Positions 8,494-16,211 of a stretch of DNA of 64,000 nucleotides are shown here, one piece after another. This DNA comes from UBA2330 sp049293015 (GTDB lineage: Bacteria; Bacteroidota; Ignavibacteria; Tepidaquicellales; Tepidaquicellaceae): contig JBATSB010000111.1 of assembly GCA_049293015.1 (NCBI GenBank), positions 25,299 to 89,298 of the forward strand. Direction: 5' to 3'. A program made the position numbers and the translations under genes. The notes under the pieces were generated by a model. The model was not told the DNA's origin. It saw nothing but the letters and a program-made list of their open reading frames with translations, and did no database searches. Within the stretch, counting starts at the first letter, position 1. The number at the start of each line of letters is the position of its first letter.

Positions 8494-8602
8494 ATTATAT
8501 TATTCCATTAATAGAAAATACATTCCAATCTGTTTCTAGTACTTACCTGTTAATATAAAATGTTATTTTATATTATAAAAACACTTTAAATACTTTTCCG
8601 AC

Positions 8603-8624
8603 AAAAACCGATAAATCGGTTTTT
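8603..8624. repeat. REP-like palindrome, copy 4 (GAT/ATC variant)
   Basis: AAAAACCGAT-AA-ATCGGTTTTT. Both arms carry the same change (GTT to GAT, AAC to ATC), so base pairing is preserved. The same variant occurs inside the ABC ATPase gene at 12686. Confidence 0.85.
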
Positions 8625-8733
8625 CCATAATATCCAAAATAATTCAAATATGCTCTAACTAAATTCCGTATTATTAATATTTCTTCTAAATCAGTTTATT
8701 AATTCATCGCTTCCACTACATTATATTTTCTAA

Positions 8734-8755
8734 AAAAACCGTTAAAACGGTTTTT
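8734..8755. repeat. REP-like palindrome, copy 5
   Basis: AAAAACCGTT-AA-AACGGTTTTT, 11 bases past the stop codon of the minus-strand mmsA gene. Together with copies 3 and 4 it makes a series with centres 130 and 131 bases apart. The 312 bases between mmsA and the RAYT gene hold only these three palindromes and A+T-rich spacer. Confidence 0.85.
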
Positions 8756-8766
8756 CAAAAACCCCA

Positions 8767-10227
8767 TCACGACATCCAGTTACTCTTCGCCTCAGGATTC
8801 CATTTCGTAGTCGTCTTCTTCTGTAATGTCCAAAATTCTATCGAACTCTTCCCGGTTATATCACAAACTCCAAACTTTGATTCATTCCATCCGCCGAATG
8901 AAAACGGCTCTCTCGGAACGGGCACTCCGATATTCACTCCGATCATTCCTGCACTTGCTTTATCCATTATATATCTTGCTGCTCCTCCGCTTTGTGTAAA
9001 TACTGATGCAGCGTTTCCATACTCCGAACTGTTTTCGATCTTCAGCGCTTCATCAATATCTTTTGCTCTGATAATAGCTAGTACCGGTCCGAAGACTTCT
9101 TCTTTGGCTATTGCCATTTCAGGTTTTACAAAATCTATTACTGTAGGTCCGACATAAAATCCTTCTTCCATACCTTTGACCGAAGTCTTCCTTCCATCCA
9201 CTAAAACTTTTGCACCTGCATTTTCAGCTTCTGTAATATATCTTTCAATTCTTTCTTTCGCTTCTTTACTTATGACCGAACCGAGATTCTCTCCAGGTAT
9301 GATTTTCCTTGCTTCGTCACAAATTTTATCAACTATAAAATCAATGTCACCGACACCTACCATTGCTGAAGCAGCCATACATCTCTGACCGGCGCAGCCT
9401 GACATAGATGCAGCTACATTGTTTGCTGTCATTTCAGGATGTGCGTCAGGTAGTACTATTAAATGATTTTTCGCTCCCCCAAGGGCTATGCATCTTTTAA
9501 GATTAGATGTAGATCTTTTATAAACAATCTTTGCTACTTTTGTCGATCCGACAAATGACACAGCTTCAATTCCGGGATGATCACAGATCGCTTCTACAAT
9601 TTCTCTGTCTCCGTTTACAATATTAAATACACCATCAGGCAGACCGGCTTCTTTCAGCATTTCGGCTATTCGATTTGCGCTGATCGGAACCAGTTCTGAT
9701 GGTTTTAATATCATACAGTTACCAAGTGCAATTGCATTTGGAATAGTCCAGTGTGGTACCATGTGTGGAAAATTGAAAGGTGCGATCGATGCTACTACTC
9801 CGACAGGTTTATATTCAATGCGGCATTCCACTCCTGAGCTTACTTCCATAATTTCTCCACCTATCAGTTGTGGCAATGAACAAGCGAATTCTGTCAGCTC
9901 TATACTCTTTTCTACTTCGGCAATAGACTCAGCCAAAGTTTTTCCGTTTTCAATTTGAGTAAGTTCGGCAAGCTCTTTCAGATTTTTTTCAAGTAAGGAT
10001 TTATATCTGTAAAACACCTGAACTCTTTCTTTTATCGGAATTCCTGACCAACCCCGAAATGCTTCTTTGGCTGAATTTACTGCTTCGTCAAGATCTTTCA
10101 TTGTTGACATTGGTACAGTGGAAATTATTTTTCCGTCTGAGGGACAGATTACATCCATTGTCCTGTGTCCGTTCTTTGTAAATTTTCCCGCTATATAGTT
10201 TTTTACTTCAGATATCTGCTGATTCAT
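8767..10227 (-). CDS. mmsA: Methylmalonate/malonate-semialdehyde dehydrogenase (CoA-acylating)
   Basis: 486-residue aldehyde dehydrogenase that forms acetyl-CoA or propionyl-CoA from malonate- or methylmalonate-semialdehyde. FNFPHMVPHWTIPNAIALGN and the catalytic C283 (GQRCMAAS) are present. The usual general-base Glu motif (ELGGK) is replaced by LGGAKNH with Asn, which is characteristic of the CoA-dependent MMSDH subfamily. As the last step of beta-alanine or beta-aminoisobutyrate breakdown it fits the neighbouring aminotransferase and dihydropyrimidinase genes. Valine or myo-inositol catabolism would be alternatives, but none of those genes are nearby. The promoter region lies in the gap shared with the divergent PIG-L operon. 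Confidence 0.93.
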   Translation of the reverse strand: MNQQISEVKNYIAGKFTKNGHRTMDVICPSDGKIISTVPMSTMKDLDEAVNSAKEAFRGWSGIPIKERVQVFYRYKSLLEKNLKELAELTQIENGKTLAESIAEVEKSIELTEFACSLPQLIGGEIMEVSSGVECRIEYKPVGVVASIAPFNFPHMVPHWTIPNAIALGNCMILKPSELVPISANRIAEMLKEAGLPDGVFNIVNGDREIVEAICDHPGIEAVSFVGSTKVAKIVYKRSTSNLKRCIALGGAKNHLIVLPDAHPEMTANNVAASMSGCAGQRCMAASAMVGVGDIDFIVDKICDEARKIIPGENLGSVISKEAKERIERYITEAENAGAKVLVDGRKTSVKGMEEGFYVGPTVIDFVKPEMAIAKEEVFGPVLAIIRAKDIDEALKIENSSEYGNAASVFTQSGGAARYIMDKASAGMIGVNIGVPVPREPFSFGGWNESKFGVCDITGKSSIEFWTLQKKTTTKWNPEAKSNWMS

Positions 10228-10384
10228 TTTGTTTTTATATTATTTAAAATTTTATCTTTTGTGAAAATAGATTTTTAGCTTTATAAATAAAAGGAAGATT
10301 AGTTATTGTAAAATTTTTTTCAATTCTATCTAAATAAAACTTGAATATTAATATCTCTATTAATATGTTATTAAAAATCTAAGT

Positions 10385-11308
10385 ATGTCTAAAGTTACAA
10401 AACATTATTTCGTTTTTTTTCTTTTAATATTTTTAATTTCTTCTGAAAATATATTAACACAGAATCTTCCTCCTAAAATTCTTGTCGTAACTGCTCATCC
10501 GGATGACGATGCACTTTTTGCAGGTGCTAACTATAAAATAATTCACGATCTGGATGGCATAGTCGATCTGGCGCTTATCACAAACGGTGAAGGCGGGTAC
10601 AAATATTCAACTTTGGCGGAAGATTATTACGGTATCGAACTTACTATAGAAGATACAGGAAGATTGTATCTTCCCGAAATTAGAAAAAAAGAACTCGAAT
10701 CCGGCGGTGCAATCATCGGCATAAGAAATTATTTTTATTTCGATCAAAAAGATCACCGTTATATTACTACAGAAAATATTAGTGAAATTCTTGATAGTAA
10801 CATCTGGGATCTGAACTACATTAGATCAAAGTTAAAAGACATATTGATAAAAGAAAAATATGACTTTGTATTTATTATGACTCCGACCGAAGGAACGCAT
10901 GCACATCACAGTTCTTCAGCAATTCTTGCACTTCAGACAATTCAGTCAATTGACGAAAGTGAAAGACCAATTGTACTTGCAGGTTCTGGATCTTCGTTAA
11001 GCGATACAGTTAAATATATTTACAAAGGTCTGAAAAGTTTTCCAGTTACAAATGTAAGTGACAGCATTTCATTTCAGTTTGACCGGACACAAAAGTTCGG
11101 GTACAGGGAAGTTCTGGATTATAAAATAATAGTCAACTGGCTTATAGCCGAACATAAATCTCAGGGTACTATGCAGTTGCTGATGAACCGTGGGGATATC
11201 GAAAATTACTGGTATCTTGACATGAATCCTGAAAGTGGAAAAATTAAGACCAAAGAACTTTTTGAAAAATTGAAAATAAATTATTATCCGAAAAAAGAAT
11301 ATAATTAA
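10385..11308 (+). CDS. Exported PIG-L (LmbE-like) deacetylase
   Basis: 307 residues with an N-terminal hydrophobic signal segment (residues 8-20, cleavage near ILTQ). The zinc-binding AHPDD motif is at H38-D41, and the second motif HAHH is at residues 172-175 (TEGTHAHHSSS). The family removes N-acetyl groups from sugars such as GlcNAc conjugates. It lies 3 bases ahead of the ABC binding-protein gene and probably shares its message. This suggests, but does not prove, that a periplasmic deacetylation precedes uptake or modification of the transported solute. The exact substrate is unknown. Confidence 0.85.
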   Translation: MSKVTKHYFVFFLLIFLISSENILTQNLPPKILVVTAHPDDDALFAGANYKIIHDLDGIVDLALITNGEGGYKYSTLAEDYYGIELTIEDTGRLYLPEIRKKELESGGAIIGIRNYFYFDQKDHRYITTENISEILDSNIWDLNYIRSKLKDILIKEKYDFVFIMTPTEGTHAHHSSSAILALQTIQSIDESERPIVLAGSGSSLSDTVKYIYKGLKSFPVTNVSDSISFQFDRTQKFGYREVLDYKIIVNWLIAEHKSQGTMQLLMNRGDIENYWYLDMNPESGKIKTKELFEKLKINYYPKKEYN

Positions 11309-11311
11309 TAT

Positions 11312-12337
11312 ATGAAGAAATTATCACCGTTTGTAATCCTTATTTGTATGTGGGTTTTATCAGGCTGCAGTAATGATACAAGGAAAAAAATTACTGTTTA
11401 TTCTCCTCATGGTAAAGAAATGTTAACGGAATTTGAACAACGTTTTGAAGCTTTACATACCAACACTGACATTCAATGGCTTGATATGGGATCTCAGGAG
11501 ATCTTTGACAGGATCAAAACTGAAAAGGAAAATCCAATATGTGATATCTGGTGGGGAGCTCCTGCTACAATTTTTATGCGGGCTGAAAAAGATGGTTTAT
11601 TAGAGAAATATATTCCATCCTGGGCAGAAAGCATTCCCACATCAAGTAAAAGTAAAGACAGTTACTGGTTCGGTACTTATCTTACTCCACAAGTGATTGC
11701 ATTTAATGACAAAACTCTAACTAATGAAAAAGCACCTAAAGACTGGGACGATCTTATTACTCCTGAATGGAAAGATAAGATCATCATTAGAAATCCAATG
11801 GCATCAGGTACAATGCGTGTGATCTTCTCAGCCGCAATCGCAAATTCCATTAAGACAACAGGTAATGACAAAGAAGGTTGGGATTGGTTGAAAAAGCTAG
11901 ATGAAAATACTACTGACTATGCAGCCGATCCGACTCAGATGTATATAAAACTTTCGGGAGAAAAAGAAGCTGTTACTCTCTGGAATATGCCTGATATAAT
12001 TTTGCAGAAGACATTATACAATTATCCTTTTGGATATAATTTCCCGGCGGAAGGTACGGTCGTACTAACCGACGGTATTGCGATTATAAAAGGAACAAAA
12101 AATCCTGAGGGTGCAAAAGAATTTTATGAGTTTGTCACAAATCAGGAAAATCTGATTATTCAGTCAGAAAAGTTTTTCAGGATTCCAGCAAGAAACAACA
12201 TTCCAAAAGAAAAACTTCCTGAATGGGTAAGACAGGCGGATTATAAAACCATGGATCTTGACTGGGAACTCATCTCGGAGAATGAATCCAACTGGATGAA
12301 ACTATGGGATACTGAGATCAAAGGAAAATCAAAATAA
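11312..12337 (+). CDS. ABC transporter substrate-binding lipoprotein (Fe3+/phosphonate type)
   Basis: 341 residues with a lipoprotein signal (VLSGC, Cys19). The fold-diagnostic pattern of the AfuA/FbpA-like class is visible: ITVYSPHGKEMLTEFEQRFE, CDIWWGAPATIF, TPQVIAFNDKTLTNEKAPKDWDDLITPEWKDKI and a later DGIAIIKGTKNPEGAKEFYEFV. The class binds ferric iron, thiamine, 2-aminoethylphosphonate or other small solutes. I cannot pick the ligand from the sequence. It is encoded between the PIG-L gene and the ATPase gene on the same strand. Confidence 0.88.
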   Translation: MKKLSPFVILICMWVLSGCSNDTRKKITVYSPHGKEMLTEFEQRFEALHTNTDIQWLDMGSQEIFDRIKTEKENPICDIWWGAPATIFMRAEKDGLLEKYIPSWAESIPTSSKSKDSYWFGTYLTPQVIAFNDKTLTNEKAPKDWDDLITPEWKDKIIIRNPMASGTMRVIFSAAIANSIKTTGNDKEGWDWLKKLDENTTDYAADPTQMYIKLSGEKEAVTLWNMPDIILQKTLYNYPFGYNFPAEGTVVLTDGIAIIKGTKNPEGAKEFYEFVTNQENLIIQSEKFFRIPARNNIPKEKLPEWVRQADYKTMDLDWELISENESNWMKLWDTEIKGKSK

Positions 12338-12376
12338 TTTCAAACTCTTACAAATTATTATTTGAAAAATTAACAA

Positions 12377-13396
12377 ATGGCAAATCTCGAGATCCGTGGT
12401 ATTACCAAAAAATTTAACAACACAGAAGTTTTATCGGACATGAATATAGTTGTCCGGCAGGGAGAATTTTTTTCAATAGTCGGACCAAGTGGATGCGGCA
12501 AAACTACTCTGTTGAGAATTATAGGCGGACTTGAGTTTCCTGATACAGGAAAAATTATCGTAAACGGAAATGATATTTCTTCCCTTCCTCCGCAAAAAAG
12601 AAAGATCGGCATCGTCTTCCAGAATTATGCTCTCTTTCCAAATATGACTGTCTACCAAAACATCGCCTACGGTCTCGAAATACTAAAAACCGATAAATCG
12701 GTTTTAAAAAACAAAATAAACTCCGTCCTCGAGATTGTCTCACTCTCCCACAAAGCAAACAACAGCGTTACTTCTCTCAGCGGAGGTGAGCAGCAGCGTG
12801 TCTCACTCGCACGTGTAATCGTGACTGAACCTGAACTCATTCTATTCGACGAACCATTATCAAATCTTGATTACGCTCTGCGAATCGAAACACGTAACGA
12901 ACTCAAACGCCTGCAGAGAGATGTCGGTATTACTTCAGTCTATGTAACTCACGATCAGACTGAAGCACTTACCCTTTCGGACAGGATCGCTGTTTTAAAT
13001 AAAGGTGTTGTGCAGCAGACAGGTTCGCCGTATGAAGTTTATTATAACCCGCAGAACATTTTCACAGCTTCGTTTATCGGACATGCTAATTTGTTTGATG
13101 AAAAAATTTCTAAACATATATTTAATATTAATACAGGTAAAAATAAAATACTGGCGCTTCTGCCTGAAGAAATAATACTGGCAAAAGATGATCAGAATTT
13201 CAAAGGAAAAATTACCGATGTCCAGTTCACTGGATTCTCGATTGAATATTCAGTTCAGATAGATAATTCTGAAAGGATAGTTAAAACTCTTTGTACTACT
13301 GCCTCCGAAACCGAACATTTGAAAACAGAGGACCGGGTTTCATTGAATATTTCCGAAAACAACAAAAGTGTTAATTTGAGAATATTTGATAAATAA
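12377..13396 (+). CDS. ABC transporter ATP-binding protein (Fe3+/polyamine/phosphonate-type importer)
   Basis: 339 residues. Walker A GPSGCGKTT has K42, the Q-loop is FQNY, the signature LSGGEQQR is at 134-141, Walker B LILFDEP is at 154-160, and the switch histidine is in YVTHDQ. About 100 C-terminal residues form the TOBE-like regulatory part. The stop codon overlaps the start of the permease gene by one base (TAATG). A 20-bp palindrome identical to the repeat at 8603 (its inner 20 bases) lies inside the gene and encodes residues 104-110, in the segment between YGLEI and the SVLEIV helix. By eye the protein is not lengthened there relative to other family members. Confidence 0.95.
   Translation: MANLEIRGITKKFNNTEVLSDMNIVVRQGEFFSIVGPSGCGKTTLLRIIGGLEFPDTGKIIVNGNDISSLPPQKRKIGIVFQNYALFPNMTVYQNIAYGLEILKTDKSVLKNKINSVLEIVSLSHKANNSVTSLSGGEQQRVSLARVIVTEPELILFDEPLSNLDYALRIETRNELKRLQRDVGITSVYVTHDQTEALTLSDRIAVLNKGVVQQTGSPYEVYYNPQNIFTASFIGHANLFDEKISKHIFNINTGKNKILALLPEEIILAKDDQNFKGKITDVQFTGFSIEYSVQIDNSERIVKTLCTTASETEHLKTEDRVSLNISENNKSVNLRIFDK
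12686..12705. repeat. REP-like palindrome inside the ABC ATPase coding sequence
   Basis: AAAACCGAT-AA-ATCGGTTTT, same as palindrome copy 4 near the RAYT gene, here read in frame as part of LKTDKSVL. It is the only copy of this family that I find within a coding sequence in the window. Confidence 0.85.
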
Positions 13397-15069
13397 TGAA
13401 AAAACTTTCATCGGTAAATAAATTTTTACTGGCAGTTGTAATTTTTTTCACAGTCGGATACATTGTATATCCGATGATCTCACTTGTCAGAGAAAGTTTT
13501 ATGCTAACTGACGGCACGTTTGCACCTGCTGCTTTTCTTAATGCATTTTCCCCGTCCTCTGTATCTGCAACTTTAAATTCAATTTCACTCTCTGTTATAA
13601 CAGTCATAGGCAGTGCATTTATTGGAATTTTGTTTGCATACATTTTTCAATATCACCGAATACCTTTTAAATCATTTTTTTCATCTCTCATCATAGTTCC
13701 CCTTGCGACTCCCCCGCTTATTGGCGTCGTTGCTTTTCTTTTCTTACTTAGTGAAAACGGACTTGTATCAAAGTTACTTACATTTGTTTTTGGAATGAAC
13801 GGTTCTTTTTTTAAATTCGATGGGTGGGCGGCAATAATAATTATACACATTTATTCTTTCTACCCGCTCTTTTATTTGTTCGTGTCATCTTCATTAAAAA
13901 AGATCGACGGTAATACTATTGATGCTTCATATTCTCTAGGTGCTTCGAAGACGAAAACTTTTTTTAATGTCATTATTCCACAGCTTATTCCGTCCATGAT
14001 AGGTGCATCGCTGATCGTTTTTATGGCGAGCATGGCGTCTTTCTCAGCACCATTTATTTTCGGCGGGTCGGAAAGATTTCTGACTACGGAGATTTATTCA
14101 GCAAAAATAAACGGAGACAATACAGCCGCATCTTCACTTGCAGTAATGTTGACTATAATTTCATTGCTGTTTCTTTTATTGTTAAGATGGTACAGATCAC
14201 AAAAAACTTACGAGGTCAGATATAAAGGAACTCCCAGGACTGTTCTGACAGGTCACAAAAAGGGATTCAACAATTTAAGTACATCTTTTACAATTATTTT
14301 TTCAGTGTTTTTAGTTCTGCCGATTTTAACTTTGCTATTCCTTTCATTTATACCTGAAGGATCTCTGATGAGAAATTTCTTTGCCGAGCCGTTTACATTT
14401 GGAAATTATTCAAAGATTTTTGGTGAAGCACAATTTTTCGAACCGTTTATAAATAGTCTCCAAATGTCGGTCATTGCTGTTGCAATAACAGTTGTCATTG
14501 GTGTCGGTACAGCTTTTTTGATAGTAAAGAAAAATGTAAAAGGAGGAAATTATCTCGAGAGTATTTTGTCACTGCCATACGGCATTCCTGGAACAGTCAT
14601 TGCACTTGCGTTCATTCTCTCTTTTAATTTTCCAAGTGTATTTACCGGATTCATTGCACTCGTCGGAACATTCTGGATACTTCCGCTTGCTTATGCCGTC
14701 AGAAATCTGCCGATACTGACGCAATCTTCTATATCAGGATTTCATTCCATTGATCCTTCGCTTGAAGAAGCATCCTTTTCATTAGGCGCAACAGGTGTCC
14801 GCACATTCAGAAAGATAACAGGTCCGCTGATATTTCCGGCAGTCCTTAACGGAGCATTACTTGTATTTATAAATTCGATCGGCGAGTTCGTTTCTACAAT
14901 TCTTCTCTATACTTATTCCACAAAAACTATTTCAATAGAAATTTATTCACAGCTCAGAATGTACAACACAGGTGCTGCTGCTTCTTACGGCATCATATTA
15001 TTTCTTATCGTTATGATAGTTGTTTATTTTTCAAGAAAGACTCTTGATAAGTCAGTTGGTGTCGGATAA
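13396..15069 (+). CDS. ABC transporter permease, two fused permease domains
   Basis: 557 residues with about 12 hydrophobic segments. The cytoplasmic EAA-type loop that contacts the ATPase occurs twice: DASYSLGASKTKTFFNVIIP in the N-terminal half and EEASFSLGATGVRTFRKITGP in the C-terminal half. The protein therefore supplies both transmembrane halves, as in FbpB/AfuB-type importers. It completes a typical three-gene importer with the two preceding genes, with the TAATG overlap indicating translational coupling. Solute unknown. Confidence 0.93.
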   Translation: MKKLSSVNKFLLAVVIFFTVGYIVYPMISLVRESFMLTDGTFAPAAFLNAFSPSSVSATLNSISLSVITVIGSAFIGILFAYIFQYHRIPFKSFFSSLIIVPLATPPLIGVVAFLFLLSENGLVSKLLTFVFGMNGSFFKFDGWAAIIIIHIYSFYPLFYLFVSSSLKKIDGNTIDASYSLGASKTKTFFNVIIPQLIPSMIGASLIVFMASMASFSAPFIFGGSERFLTTEIYSAKINGDNTAASSLAVMLTIISLLFLLLLRWYRSQKTYEVRYKGTPRTVLTGHKKGFNNLSTSFTIIFSVFLVLPILTLLFLSFIPEGSLMRNFFAEPFTFGNYSKIFGEAQFFEPFINSLQMSVIAVAITVVIGVGTAFLIVKKNVKGGNYLESILSLPYGIPGTVIALAFILSFNFPSVFTGFIALVGTFWILPLAYAVRNLPILTQSSISGFHSIDPSLEEASFSLGATGVRTFRKITGPLIFPAVLNGALLVFINSIGEFVSTILLYTYSTKTISIEIYSQLRMYNTGAAASYGIILFLIVMIVVYFSRKTLDKSVGVG

Positions 15070-15170
15070 TTTTTTTGGGAAAGCTATATAAGGATTAACA
15101 TAATTCATTACTGCAGAATTAAGAATTTCATTACATGATTACCTATCACTAAATACTCTGGTTGAAAATA

Positions 15171-16082
15171 TTAATTGATAAACCCGGATTTTCTCAATGC
15201 TTGCAAAGTTATTTTTGAACGTATACCTGCAAATTTTTCCATATCAAAATTTTCTTTTGGCTCTACATTAGCTGCAAAGTAATAAACCTTTCCGTCTGTC
15301 TCAACATATCCAACAAACCACCCCAGATTTTTTTCACCTCTCACAGCCCATCCGGTTTTACCACTGAGTTTGTATGAATCATTTTCATCTAATATCATAA
15401 TTCTTTTCATTATCTCTGAAGTCCGTTCTGAAATTGGCAACTCTGAATTATAAAACTTTTTTAAAAAACCGATCTGCTGTAACTGTGAGATCTTTGAATC
15501 ACCTTCAAGCCAGAATTTATCAATATTACTGCTGTCAACTATCATATTTCCATAATCCAATTTTTTTAAATACTCTTTCATTTTCAAAGTACCAATTTCC
15601 CGTGCGATTTGCTGATAGCATGGAACACATGAAAACTGAAATGCGTCTTTTAAGATCAGATCCTGTTCCCACTGCGGAAGAAATTTTTTCTTACCATCCC
15701 ATTTGTATATTGTGCTGTCATCTTTAGCGACACCTGTCTCAAGTGCGATTATTGAATTTGGTATTTTAAAAGTAGATGCCGGAATAAAACCGGTTGAGCA
15801 TCTTTTGAAATCATTTGAATAATAAACTTTCGACTGAGGATCAAAAATTAAAATGCTTCCTGTTAAACCTGCACTGTCAATGATGTTCTGAATGTCATCC
15901 CGGAACTCCTCTGTAGTTTTGTCAACCTGTGTTTTTTCAGATCCGGTGTTTTCATTTATGTTTTCACTGGAATTATTTTCAGAGTTTTCTTTTGAATTTT
16001 GATTTGAATTTTGATTTGAATTTTTTTGAGGAGAACATGATACAAACAGACAGATGCTTATAAAAAATAAAATGATTTTCAT
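15171..16082 (-). CDS. Class D (OXA-type) beta-lactamase lipoprotein
   Basis: 303 residues. All class D motifs are present: S103-T-F-K106 (active-site serine and the lysine that is carboxylated in this class), S151-C-V153, Y177-G-N179, W191 and K242-T-G244. The start has a lipobox (LFVSC, Cys16), so the enzyme is probably anchored to a membrane by lipid. A linker of about 35 residues rich in Asn, Ser and Glu follows (NSNQNSNQNS and on). It is encoded in the DNA by a 12-base near-tandem repeat at 15991-16027. A non-enzymatic sensor role (BlaR-like) is less likely because there is no transmembrane sensor domain. It has no mobile element around it and looks intrinsic. Confidence 0.92.
   Translation of the reverse strand: MKIILFFISICLFVSCSPQKNSNQNSNQNSKENSENNSSENINENTGSEKTQVDKTTEEFRDDIQNIIDSAGLTGSILIFDPQSKVYYSNDFKRCSTGFIPASTFKIPNSIIALETGVAKDDSTIYKWDGKKKFLPQWEQDLILKDAFQFSCVPCYQQIAREIGTLKMKEYLKKLDYGNMIVDSSNIDKFWLEGDSKISQLQQIGFLKKFYNSELPISERTSEIMKRIMILDENDSYKLSGKTGWAVRGEKNLGWFVGYVETDGKVYYFAANVEPKENFDMEKFAGIRSKITLQALRKSGFIN
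15991..16027. repeat. 12-base imperfect tandem repeat in the beta-lactamase linker
   Basis: About three units of GATTTGAATTTT-like sequence encode the repeated Asn-Ser-Asn-Gln linker of the OXA lipoprotein. Copy number could vary by slippage. Confidence 0.7.
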
Positions 16083-16211
16083 TTTTAAGGTTGGTGATGT
16101 GAATTTTGAATTAAAATGGATTTTTGGAATTAATCTATTTTCTTTGAAAAAAAATTACTGTTTATAGTTTATTCAAACTATTTATAAATAAAAACCTTGA
16201 AGTAAAAATTA

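Noticed and set aside
7909..8755. CRISPR-like regular repeats
   Set aside because: The repeated units are short self-complementary palindromes with spacers of about 109 bases and variable ends. No cas gene is present.
16083..16211. Frameshifted remainder of carB
   Set aside because: The 129 bases contain no segment resembling the second ATP-grasp domain in any frame; the next gene is the unrelated beta-lactamase.
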